Under the pieces are notes generated by a model. It had not been told where the DNA came from. It saw only the letters and a list, made by a program, of their open reading frames with translations, and searched no databases. A program made the translations under genes and the position numbers. A stretch of 64,000 nt of DNA from Serripes groenlandicus (Eukaryota > Mollusca > Bivalvia > Cardiida > Cardiidae). Numbering within the stretch: position 1 is the first letter of the stretch; each line of letters opens with the position of its first letter. Below, in pieces: positions 55,138-64,000 of this stretch. Where the stretch lies: NCBI GenBank assembly GCA_031761405.1, contig JASEVX010000332.1, positions 118,757 through 182,756 on the forward strand, written 5' to 3'.

Positions 55138-55362
55138 TGTACTTTCCCTCCTACAACAATTATGCATCAGACGACTTTGAACAAATGTTGTCAAAAAGTG
55201 GAAAATCTCTATAATTGAATGAATAAGCTATGACTAAAAGTGGAAAACATTGTGGCAAAAGGAGAAATTGCACGTTTTGTGCAATTTTTTATTTGTCACT
55301 GTTTTCAAAAAGCCGTCAGCTGCAGAGGCGTCAGAAAGCGTCTATATGGGGGAAAGAGTTAA
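55138..55362. mobile_element. piggyBac-type MITE, near-full copy
   Basis: ACTTTCCCTCCTACAAC to GGGGGAAAGAGTTAA. Central GAAATTGCACG / CGTGCAATTT-type hairpin. Confidence 0.72.
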
Positions 55363-55675
55363 CCTTTATCTCGCAAGTCACAACTACATTAATGATGGGT
55401 ATTTTGGCAAAAGACTTGGATCCAGATCATCACCGAGTTACTCAGTGTCTGATCCAGATCCAAGCTGGTTGACTATACTCCAATTGTTTCGCAAATTGTC
55501 AATGTAATAGGATGGACTTTATAGTTGCAATAGACGAGAGTATGAGCACACGACAATTTGTTGCAGGGTTGCAATAAGTGTCAGTTTCTGTCTTTATAAA
55601 ATGGATAAACTTGAAATAATTTCCTCAAATGAGTCGTGAGTGAGAAATCAGTTCTAATCAGGGTATATATTGCAA

Positions 55676-55850
55676 ACTGGTTACAGTCTTCAACTCACAA
55701 ACACTTACTAAGCCCCTCATCAATGTCTGTTACAGTTTTCGACTCACAACCACTTAATAAGCCCCAACCAATGTATGTTACAGTCCTCGACTCACAACCA
55801 CTACCTAAGCCCCTCGCCACTCTCTGTTACAGTCTTCTACTCACAACCCC
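55676..55850. repeat. Minisatellite, about 54-bp unit, three to four copies
   Basis: GTTACAGTCTTCAACTCACA, then AACCACT, then TAAGCCCC, repeated with variation. Confidence 0.85.
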
Positions 55851-56265
55851 ATAGCCTTTCACCACTGTTTGTGGGTTGGATCCTGGTCTGGGTTGGTTCA
55901 GATTTTAATATGGGGAAGTCTTCCGGCTGACTTATAGTTGGTGGGTGGTTTTACCTATGTGCCCGCTTGTGACTGAAGGAACAGGTTGGCTTCTTTGGTC
56001 TTCCTATGCCAGTAATTAGCTGGGCGTTGCAAATTGACTGAAATACTATCGAAGCAAGCGTCTTTAAACCCATTAAAAACGAAACAAACAGTTCTTATCA
56101 AACACTGAATTAAATCTGATATTATATATATTGTGAGTTTATAATGACATGTTATTCATTTCCACGTCAAATAATGCAGTAATAATGCAGTATTCATTTT
56201 TCCACTGATATACATGAGTAGATACTTCATAGAAACATAAGGTATACGTTTTAGATCACCCGAGC

Positions 56266-56424
56266 CGAATGAAATTCTCTATAATTGAATGGGTAACCTA
56301 TGACAAAAAGTGGAAAACATTGTGGCAAAAAGAGAAATTGCATGTTTTTTGCAATTTCTTGTTTTGTCACTGTTTTCAAAAAGCTGTCTGCTGCAGAGGC
56401 ACCAGAAAGCGTTAATTTTGTAAA
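56266..56424. mobile_element. piggyBac-type MITE, right part
   Basis: TCTCTATAATTGAATGGG, AACATTGTGGCAAAAAG and CTGTCTGCTGCAGAGGC. Confidence 0.65.
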
Positions 56425-56936
56425 TATACCCCTGTTAAATACATCTATATATTCAGAGCATATAAACAGTAGTATTAAACAGGATTAGATGAAATAAAAC
56501 TTGTGTGTCAAGTTTACAGAGCTCCCGTTGAGTTATATTATATATAGAAGTTAAAGGCCAGGTTGCTTTACAACACTTGATGGTATGATAACTAAATTAT
56601 AACCAGGTACTGGCCATGATGATTATAATGAGTTACACCGGTATTAGGTTTGGTTGAGAAAAAATAGATTTTTTTATAATGTATTTCTCTTATCAGTTAT
56701 CTTGAGCCCACAACAAAGTTACATTGAATCTTCAAAAGCGGTTTAAATCTGCAAATGACGGATCTTTAATGTAATTAATAGAGCTATGACGAAGCTTTGC
56801 CAAATATATTTCATACAGACTCGTCGTAATACAGTCTTACTAATTAATTAATATGAATATAAATTAAAATATGTAGTTTTCAAGGCTGAAACCATTAACA
56901 AAAGTAGTATTATTAAAGTTAAGGATTAGTCCGAGT
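56425..56936. other. No gene recognised
   Basis: AT-rich intergenic or intronic sequence. Confidence 0.4.
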
Positions 56937-57108
56937 TCAATTGTATTCCCCCGGCCGGGTAGCTCAATTGGTAGCGTATCTGACTCGTGATCTGGAGGTC
57001 ACGGGTTCGATACCCGGTTGCGGCGACATTCTTTCGGGCGATGGTTTCCATTGCCTCTCACCTCTGATCTATGTGAGAAAGTAGTCAGTGCCCTTCTCAA
57101 ATAAGTGT

Positions 57109-57650
57109 GTAAAATGCGCATTTAATGCGCATTAAATGCGTATTTAATCTGCATTAAACGCTGCGGTATTGGCACCGTATTTTAATTAAAAGTGAATTAA
57201 ATTAACAAAAAATGCGCATTTTAAGTGTATTTTTCCTGCAAAAAAGCGTATTAATTCACTTGAGTGTATTTTAACTGTATTAAAAGCGCATTTATTTGGG
57301 TAAAAATTCACTTAAAATGCACTCCAAGTGAATTAATTCACTTTAGCGTATTTTAAGTGTACTTTAACCGTGTTGAAAGTGAATTCTTTTAAGAAGAAAA
57401 ATACGCTTTAAACGCACTTCATGCGAATTAATTCACTTAAGCGTATTTTAAGTGTACTTTAACTGTGTTGAAAGTGAATTTTTTTAAGAAGAAAAATACG
57501 CTTTAAACACACTTCAAGCGAATTAATTCACTACTAGCGTATTTTAACTGCATCTTAAGCGCATTTTTTTTTCATTTTAAGCCAGAAAAGTACACTTAAA
57601 ACGCAGGAAAAATGCGCTTAAAATGCAGGGAAAAATCGCTGAAATGCAGT
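57109..57650. repeat. Left sub-terminal array
   Basis: Words such as AAGTGTATTTT, AAGCGTATTTTAAGTGTA and GAATTAATTCACTT; the units are partly palindromic. Confidence 0.85.
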
Positions 57651-57999
57651 AAAAATCATAAGATCATTAGAAAAAATTCCTCTGTCATCTTTCAAATTTG
57701 ACCTAATGGCATCATCATTCAATGCTTCAATGTTTGAAATTATAACACCATCATCTTTCATCTTCGCGTCATTCTTGATGCATTCTTTTGGGATTGAACA
57801 TCTTTACAGGACGGATTGGGGTGATTCAGGGGTGATCATGTCTCGTGTTGGCTGGATACCATTATAAACCATTCATCATGTCATAAGTCTGAAATATGTA
57901 CATGATTCATAAAATTAGGAAAATAAATGAAAAAGTAATTGTGTCTTTTATTTTCATTCCAAGAATTCAGTACGGTTTATATCTATAGCCAATTAAGAA

Positions 58000-58402
58000 T
58001 AAACCCATTGCAACATGTGACAGATCGATCTGCATCAATGACTTTGAAAACATTTTGGTCAAATTAAGAAAAATCTCTTTATTGAGGAGTGTTATAATTG
58101 AATAAGGTTTGCAGAAAAAATCCCCCTTTGTCACAATGTTTTAAATAAAATCTGCTGCAGATGTTTCAATAAGTTATTAAGTTTGAAGAAATATCCTCTT
58201 TTTCCACAATGTCTTAAAAAATCGGTTGCAAATGTGTCTACAGGTAGGTAAGGTTATAATTTTATATCATGTCAAATGATTAAAAAATCTCTAATATAAG
58301 AGAAAATATAATTATTGAATAAGTCTTGAAAAAAGCCTCCTTTTCCACAATGTTTTCAAAAAATCAGTTCTGTGGTAGATATCTTTGCATGTGGGAAAGG
58401 GT
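58000..58402. mobile_element. Decayed piggyBac-type MITE material
   Basis: GATCTGCATCAATGACTTTG, AATCTGCTGCAGATG, and ending GTGGGAAAGGGTT. Probably more than one copy, overlapping. Confidence 0.45.
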
Positions 58403-59263
58403 TCATCTTATTTATTAATATAATGTCAAAACATTGAAAATACGCATAATATTTATAATGTGTCACGTCCATCACGAAAATGTATGATGACAACAACATT
58501 GCTACATTTGCCTTATCCGAAAATGTGACTGTCCGAAATCAATTCCAGTTGGCAATTTCAAAATAAAAAATTTCGCTTCGTTTTAAATAATAACTAGCAT
58601 CTATAAGTGTGCAATGCAATGACAAGTGTATATGTGTTTCATTTCTAAAACTTTTTAGAAACTCGCACGTAAGCGAACATTTTCACCAATGTTATTGTTT
58701 TCTTATTATGAGAATTTACGTAATCGTGACCCTTTGTTTAGGGTTTAACGAATTTAAGTATAATGTTTGAATAACAAATATTAATGGGTTTATTTCATAA
58801 AATCATATTAATTATCTGATTATTCATCAAAATATTAATCAAGACTGTGTATAAGCGCTGATTTCGGGTTTTCTAATGTGTTTTCTACAGCGAGGTAATA
58901 TTGACAAAATGGCGTCGTATATTGACCTCTGCGTCATGCTCGAAAAGCGTGACCTTTGAACTTTAAATTTGCATGCTACCGTTGTTTGTGGACGGATTTT
59001 GTTTATTCTTACATCAAATTAAAGTTATTGATTTAAAGTTTTCAAATGTATTGAATCGTAAATAAATACTTACCAGATGCGGAACACCATGCTCTGAACG
59101 TTACGTGCCGATATTTTCATAAATAATCGCGACTGGAAAATGATTAAAAAATCAACAGGAAGTTAAATAGTTGACCGATCATGTGATCTCATTAATATGC
59201 AAATCAATCATGTGATCGCATTTATTTTTAAACTGACCCATATGTTGAAATGCGACTCTACAG

Positions 59264-59656
59264 ATGGATCGGAAAATACCTGTCAATCAAACTTCGAGCT
59301 ACGATTGTCAATTTATTCCTGAAAAGATTATTATGATTCATGCATCAATAAAACCAGAATTCAATTTTCTTTATAAAGTATATTCTGGGACTGAACACTT
59401 TCAACATTTAAAAAGACCAAAGTGCTACTTTGCATCCACGTCTGTTGGTTCGCAGGTCATGGAGGTGCTAAAAATAGGCAAGGATATTGGAATCGGACAC
59501 ATTCCTCTAACCATGAGCACTGATGGAGTTCCACTTTACAATTCCTCATCAGTTAGCCTGTGGCCAGTGTTTCTAGAAATTAATGAACTGCCCCCTTCAG
59601 AAAGGTTTCTGATTCAGAATATTATTATATATGGGGACTCTGGCAGGGTTGTTTAA
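59264..59656 (+). pseudogene. TNP2/CACTA-type transposase fragment
   Basis: 130 residues after an acceptor-like CTCTACAG. The block IPLTMSTDGVPLYNSSSVSL, then WPVFLEINELPPSERF, is characteristic of animal CACTA (TNP2-like) transposases: DG(V/L)PL..S...S.WP....INELP. A one-base change at about 59636 diverts the expected IYGLW continuation, giving an early stop. The rest of the catalytic domain is missing, so this copy is non-autonomous. Confidence 0.7.
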
Positions 59657-59779
59657 AACAATAAAACAAATATTTAATGGTGAATCAATCAAAGGTCATA
59701 TAATTTATACGGTAGAATTTTAAAGAGGAAAAAAGGAAATTATACCTTCTTTAACTTTAAAGAAATATTCTTTTGAGAT

Positions 59780-60260
59780 AAGATTCGCTTCTTTACAAAA
59801 AGACACACTAAAAATGCACTTATTGATTAACAAAAAAAAATGAAAATAAAAGATTCGCTTCTTTACAAAAAGATACACTTAAAATGCACTTATTGATGAC
59901 CAAAAAAATAAATAAATAAAAGATTCACTTCTTTACAAAAAGATACGCTTAAAATGCACTTTGTTATATTCAGAAAATGAAAAGATACGCTTTTTTAACA
60001 AAAGATTCACTTTTAACGCACTCTTCTTCATAACAAATTCACTTCAGTGAAAAAGATTCGCTTAAAATGCACTTCTATTCTGAAATAATACGGTTAAAAC
60101 GCACTTCAATTGAAAAAGACGCGCTTAAAATACACTTATGCAGAAAAAATGCGCTTAAAATACACTTAATTTGGAAAAGATGCAGAAAAAATGCGCTTTT
60201 TACAACAAGCGCAGGAAAAATACGATTTTTATTGCATTTTAAGCGCATTTCGGTAAAAAG
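59780..60260. repeat. Right sub-terminal array
   Basis: GATTCGCTTCTTTACAAAAA, then GATACACTTAAAATGCACTT, repeated, then TGCGCTTAAAATACACTT. Words are inverted relative to the left array. Confidence 0.85.
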
Positions 60261-61032
60261 TGTATTTTTTTTAGAGAAGGGTGGCTTCGAAAGAATGTTG
60301 TGTAAGTACTGGTGTGGGAAAGCCAGGAAAACATGGGTAGGTGCACTGACCGCCGTGATATGACCAAAGCTGTTGAAAGCGGCGTTAAACTCCAAACAAA
60401 CAAATCAATTGTATTCCCTGACAGAAAATGTTGTTCACCCAAATTAGCTAGTCTGGATTACCTGTCCCTACCACTATGTTACACTATGTTACGGGTCAGG
60501 CATACTAGAACAATGGCGGCTCCCACAGGACCATTGTATTACGGTTAAAGTCAATGTTGTCTGCTGGGCACTTTCATAGCAGTAGTTTTTTCGTGTGAAT
60601 ATTATAACAAAGAAGTCATTGGTAACTTCATATTTTATTGCCTTTAATGCTAACCGTTGAATTTAATGCATTCGTTAGACGTATTTCGGATGCCTTGTAA
60701 TTTCGGATAAACGTTACCTTTAATTTCGCATAACCTATATGTTGACCACATGGCATAAAACTAGGTTTAAAAAATAGGAGTAAATGAAAAGAAAAGTGTA
60801 TAGAAGCAACATATTTGTATATTTTTGCAAGAATACATATTATTTAGTCAAATAAATGAAAGCTTCATTCACAATCAATAACCCTTCTCAGTGATCAGAA
60901 AGCAGCTGAAACATGTTATGGTCTTTTTGTAAACACTGGTAAGACAGTTATACCAGCAGACTTACAAATGGAACATCTTGTACGACTATTCAAGGAACAT
61001 TTGCGTGCAATGTGCTCCAATATCTTTGGTGA

Positions 61033-61305
61033 TTGAAGCGAAGTGGTGCTTTTTTCGGGACGGACGAGGTAACCAATAACTTTGACAAGGAAACGGCAGT
61101 AATCAAGTGGGCTCAGAAGCATAAAACGCTTTCGTCTGTTGAAGATGAAATGAAAAACTTGAGACAAGAAAGACCATTCCTTGAAACTCCTGGAAGGCAT
61201 AGTTCATTTAAAAAAGAGCCGAAACGTCCTGTGGTGAAACTTAACTTCGATGATTTTACATTATGGATTGAAAAACACAAAACACTGTTATTTTATGAGC
61301 TTTAG
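61033..61305 (+). CDS. Unrecognised 90-codon ORF inside the inverted-end element
   Basis: Lysine-rich and hydrophilic. It contains two similar pieces, WAQKHKTLSS and WIEKHKTLLF, about 70 residues apart, possibly a short internal duplication. It could be a transposase remnant or an exon. No domain recognised. Confidence 0.3.
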   Translation: MKRSGAFFGTDEVTNNFDKETAVIKWAQKHKTLSSVEDEMKNLRQERPFLETPGRHSSFKKEPKRPVVKLNFDDFTLWIEKHKTLLFYEL

Positions 61306-61331
61306 ATTGTTAGTGTTGGCAATTCTGTCTG

Positions 61332-61860
61332 CAACAGGTCAGGTTATCAATAACAAAGAATATCATTAAATTTTATGGTTTATTAACCCTTTCAATCATA
61401 TAGGCGCTTTCTGACGCCTCTTCGGCAGACAGCTTTTTGAAAACATAGTGACAAAAGAAGAAATTACTTAAAACAAGCAATTTATCCTTTTGCCACTATG
61501 TTTTCCACTTTTAGTCCATTCAAATTCAATTATAGAGATTTTCGTTTTTTTTTACAAAATATGTTCAAAGTCGTCTGCAACAGATCCGGTTATCGATAAC
61601 ACCGAATATCATTAACTTTTATGGTTTATTAACCCTTTCAATCATATATGCGCTTTCTGACGCCTCTGCAGCAGACAGCTTTTTGAAAACATGGTGACAA
61701 AATAAGAAATTACTTAAAACAAACGATTTATCCATTTGCCACTATGTTTTCCACTTTTAGTCATAATGTTACCCATTCAAATTCAATTATAGATATTTTT
61801 TATTTGTTTTACAAAATATGTTCAGTCGTCTGCTGTAGATTTGTATGAGGGAAAGAGTTC
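61332..61860. mobile_element. Two piggyBac-type MITE copies as a 246-bp tandem duplication
   Basis: TTAACCCTTTCAATCATAT starts at 61383 and 61629. CAACAG.TC.GGTTATC occurs at 61332 and 61578. The second copy ends GAGGGAAAGAGTT. Confidence 0.75.
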
Positions 61861-62036
61861 ATTTTAACTCTTTGCAAGTCTGCTAAACTGTAAAAGTAGA
61901 ACAAGAAATAGCCTTTTTAAAAGACCAGTCAGAACTTTTTAATAGAAAATGGAAAAAATTCTTAACCATTGTTAATGTCTAAATAATTAGACATTACCTC
62001 ATTTTATCGAACCTTAGTCCAAGATACATAAACTCT

Positions 62037-62136
62037 GTCTCTATCTCTGTCTCTGTCTCTGTCTCTCTGTCTCTCTGTCTGTCTCTCTGTCTCTGTCTGT
62101 CTCTGTCTGTCTCTGTATATCTGTCTGTCTCTCTCT

Positions 62137-62198
<62 letters not shown>
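62037..62198. repeat. (CTGT/CTCT)n microsatellite
   Basis: Mixed TCTG and TCTC units grading into pure CT. Confidence 0.95.
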
Positions 62199-62200
<2 letters not shown>

Positions 62201-62443
62201 ATAAAACTGAAAAAACAGCATTATATACACAACTACATGCTTTGATAATATGTATATATATTATGTTAGGATGTGAATTACATATGCACTGTTACTTTAA
62301 GATATATATTTTACTTACATGTATTATGTATAAATTGTTTTGAATAAATGAAAAAAAAAAAAAAAGTCTGCTAAACTGTCGTCTGCAACATTTTTGAAAA
62401 ATATATTTCTGTTCCAAATATTTGCTTAGATAGAAACCGAGTG

Positions 62444-62510
62444 TCAAACAGTTTGGATCTCAGATCAGGCCCCTTGTTTTCTTGGCCTGATCTGTGTCCA
62501 AACTGTTTGA
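62444..62510. ncRNA. Long hairpin, miRNA-precursor-like (candidate)
   Basis: TCAAACAGTTTGGA / TCCAAACTGTTTGA (14 bp) and AGATCAGGCC / GGCCTGATCT (10 bp) are separated by a small internal loop (4 by 3 bases) and closed by a 12-base loop. It sits inside the inverted-end element, so it may be repeat-derived. Confidence 0.4.
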
Positions 62511-63136
62511 AAACACCACCAACGGTTAATGAAATCTGCAGCTAGCATGCAAATAGTTAATCCAGTTGGTAAGCAACAGAGGCAATCGTAACCTGCAAAT
62601 CACTTTTTCAATGTATCTTGTTGCAGAGTCTTAAGTGTTTGTATATGTGTTGAACAAAGCTGATTGTATTTGGTAATTGCATCAGAAATAACCTAAAAAA
62701 AACAAAATTATATCAAATTGTAAATACCCAAGTAAGCCACTTCAAGGTATAAAACCAAATGATATTTATATTCAATGTTTTACGTAGCCACCCCTTAATA
62801 CATTGACAGATACTATCTCGAAACAGAATATACTCCGAAATGTGTATCCGAAATACATAACACCATCCGAAATGTAGCTTATGATAAGTAAATAAATTGA
62901 GGAATTATATCTTAAACCTACGAAAGAGGGACAAAATGAAGATATTTTCTTTTAACATACACAAATATAAGTGCAAGTTTAAATTTTAAAAAGTGTGCCC
63001 TACAGGGTATAGGAGTTACTCTTTGCTATATTTGTCTTATCGGATACACTGGGCTCCGCCATGTTTGTCGTGTGCCTGACGTAGTATTTGTCATATAGTA
63101 CGCAGGGAACCAGACTACCAAATTAACATACAAACA

Positions 63137-63160
63137 TAATAATAATAATAATAATAATAC
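63137..63160. repeat. (AAT)n microsatellite
   Basis: Eight AAT units, possibly the LINE's 3' tail read on the other strand. Confidence 0.9.
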
Positions 63161-63259
63161 TTTATTTATAGATGGTGACTCATTTAGCCATTGGCTATTT
63201 TACAATGAGGCCATCTTAATAGCTATCATAAAGAAACATACAATGATGAAACAATTAAT

Positions 63260-63261
<2 letters not shown>

Positions 63262-63297
<36 letters not shown>
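63262..63297. repeat. 36-base poly-C run
   Basis: Uninterrupted C after ATTAATTG and before AATAACATC. Confidence 0.95.
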
Positions 63298-63300
<3 letters not shown>

Positions 63301-64000
63301 AACATCAAAAATGAAGAAAACGTCAATTGTGATACAGAAGCGTCACAAGTGAACAAGAAGAGTAAATAATGTATCAACCTTGTATGTGATACATGAAATT
63401 AAAGTGTTTGCTGAAAAACAAGTTACCCACATGTACTGTGACTAACTTTTTAGAAGTAATGCATATTACACAGGATCTATCTTAATGCATTTGATAAAAC
63501 AAAATGATGTTGAATTGCTTTTTTTTTAACTTGTGAGTACTATAATAATGAAAGAAAGACTCGTGATTTACAGAAGATGACGTTTTGAAACAATGTGCTT
63601 TAAAATTGCACACTTAAATTTTGTAAGATTTGAAAGGAACCTAATGTTTGAAGGTATGGCATTCCATATATGTACACCAGAAAAGTGTAGGCTTTTTTTT
63701 AATAGTTCTGTAGATGGTTTCGGACAAGAAAGGTTATTATTTGAAACCGAGCGTAAATGGTAAGTATTGGTTGACTGTGAAGAAAACATATCGGTTATAT
63801 ATCCAGGTGTTTGTCCATTCATAGCTTTGTATATCAATATTGATTTATTGTATTCTAGTCTTTCATAAACATCCAACCATTCCAATTCCTCAAATAATGG
63901 TTTGGATGGCGAGTCATAGGGTTTATCTAGAATTATTCGTGCAGCAGACTTTTGAAGTTTGAGGATTCTATTAAGTTGTACTTTTGGTGCATTACCCCAA

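Larger units (their letters stand above)
57091..60281. mobile_element. CACTA/EnSpm-like DNA element, 3,191 bp, internally decayed
   Basis: It interrupts the SINE, so its ends are precise. The ends CCCTTCTCAAATAAG and (reverse complement) CCCTTCTCTAAAAAA are flanked by TG on both sides, a probable 2-bp target duplication. Sub-terminal arrays of 10-14-bp words occupy both ends (57109-57650, 59780-60260). A TNP2-like remnant lies at 59264-59656. A decayed MITE is nested at 58000-58402. Confidence 0.75.
56937..60418 (+). repeat. tRNA-derived SINE with 14-bp target duplications, split by a DNA element
   Basis: TCAATTGTATTCCC occurs at 56937-56950 and 60405-60418. SINE parts are 56951-57090 and 60282-60404. 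The head has GGGTAGCTCAATTGGTAGCG (A box), anticodon-loop CTCGTGA, and GGGTTCGATACCC (B box). The tail ends GCGTTAAACTCCAAACAAAC. The head is the best-preserved tRNA-like one in the window. Confidence 0.88.
60452..63115. mobile_element. DNA element with about 80-bp inverted ends and TA target site
   Basis: The left end starts GTCTGGATTACCTG, with GTCAGGCATACTAGAACA and ATGGCGGCTCCCA. The reverse complement of the right end starts GTCTGGTTCCCTG, with GTCAGGCACACGACAAAC and ATGGCGGAGCCCA. TA flanks both ends. The 2.66-kb interior holds MITEs, a microsatellite, a hairpin and one unexplained open frame (61033-61305). No transposase is recognised. Confidence 0.65.
63137..64000 (-). pseudogene. 3' end of CR1/jockey-like LINE
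   Basis: Reads from the window edge leftward. WGNAPKVQLNRILKLQKSAA, then RIILDKPYDSPS at 64000-63900. The 63568-63885 frame follows (LEYNKSILIYKAMNGQTPGY, YHLRSVSNNNLSCPKPSTEL, SGVHIWNAIPSNIR). These are the conserved C-terminal thumb and tail blocks of non-LTR reverse transcriptases (KR...Y.AL.G..P.Y, RS..N..L..P, SF...G...WN.LP). The stop is at 63568. The 3' UTR holds a 36-base C run and ends near an (AAT)n tract at 63137-63160. The upstream RT lies beyond the window. Confidence 0.8.

Noticed and set aside
56951..57030. A functional tRNA gene
   Set aside because: The head continues into a SINE body and is enclosed by SINE target duplications. Anticodon and D-stem pairing are imperfect.
60520..60545. 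A host gene starting at ATGGCGGCTCCC
   Set aside because: The frame stops after 11 codons and the motif recurs in the opposite inverted end, so it belongs to the transposon terminus.
61994..62230. RE/RD-rich 78-residue frame
   Set aside because: It is a translation of the CT microsatellite.

Overview
The window looks like invertebrate animal genomic DNA, most likely a bivalve mollusc. Genes are split by GT-AG introns, the DNA is AT-rich, and it carries tRNA-derived SINEs, TTAA-flanked MITEs, Ngaro/Ty3/CR1-like retroelements, FLYWCH-MULE transposases and long tandem arrays. The phylum call is inference; no rRNA or mitochondrial sequence is present to settle it.

Only one confident host gene is visible. 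The last four coding exons of a P2X purinoceptor lie on the + strand (2950-6374). They carry the ATP-contacting NFR and lysine motifs, the second membrane helix, the YxxxK tail motif and a stop codon; the 5' exons must lie left of the window. A weaker host locus lies at 52.4-55.1 kb on the + strand: a YY1-type promoter and first exon, a frameshifted THAP zinc finger, and an exon resembling DUF4806 whose splice acceptor appears to come from a SINE.

The rest is mobile and repetitive DNA. 0.7-2.1 kb: about 142-bp tandem repeat. 2.5-6.7 kb: P2X introns packed with piggyBac-type MITEs. 6.7-13.1 kb: a nested stack in which a tandem-repeat element holds a small retroposon with a hammerhead-like motif, which in turn holds a 5,069-bp Ngaro-like tyrosine-recombinase retrotransposon with complete split direct repeats. 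13.1-15.6 kb: SINEs and a collapsed FLYWCH-MULE. 19.07-20.57 kb: a DNA element with inverted ends. 20.7-21.3 kb: a LINE remnant split by a MITE. 22.65-24.25 kb: a truncated Ty3/gypsy element with its 3' LTR. 25.4-25.86 kb: an ACGT-rich block. 27.8-28.7 kb: tandem repeats. 29.7-30.6 kb: a second decayed gypsy copy with 120-bp cassettes. 31.2-33.8 kb: tandem repeats including a 304-bp higher-order array. 40.2-42.8 kb: a palindrome-rich satellite followed by a large foldback array. 47.1-52.1 kb: a second satellite broken by a tRNA-like insertion and a MULE. 56.9-60.4 kb: a SINE with perfect 14-bp target duplications, split by a 3.19-kb CACTA-like element. 60.45-63.1 kb: a 2.66-kb element with long inverted ends and TA target sites. 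63.1-64 kb: the 3' end of a CR1/jockey-like LINE.

The most unusual features are: an in-frame 11-residue tandem repeat of about 165 residues lodged inside the Ngaro RNase H domain; gypsy copies that carry repeated cassettes after RNase H where integrase should begin; the foldback and palindromic satellites; a SINE-supplied splice site; and inverted transposon ends that both carry an ATGGCGG promoter-type motif.
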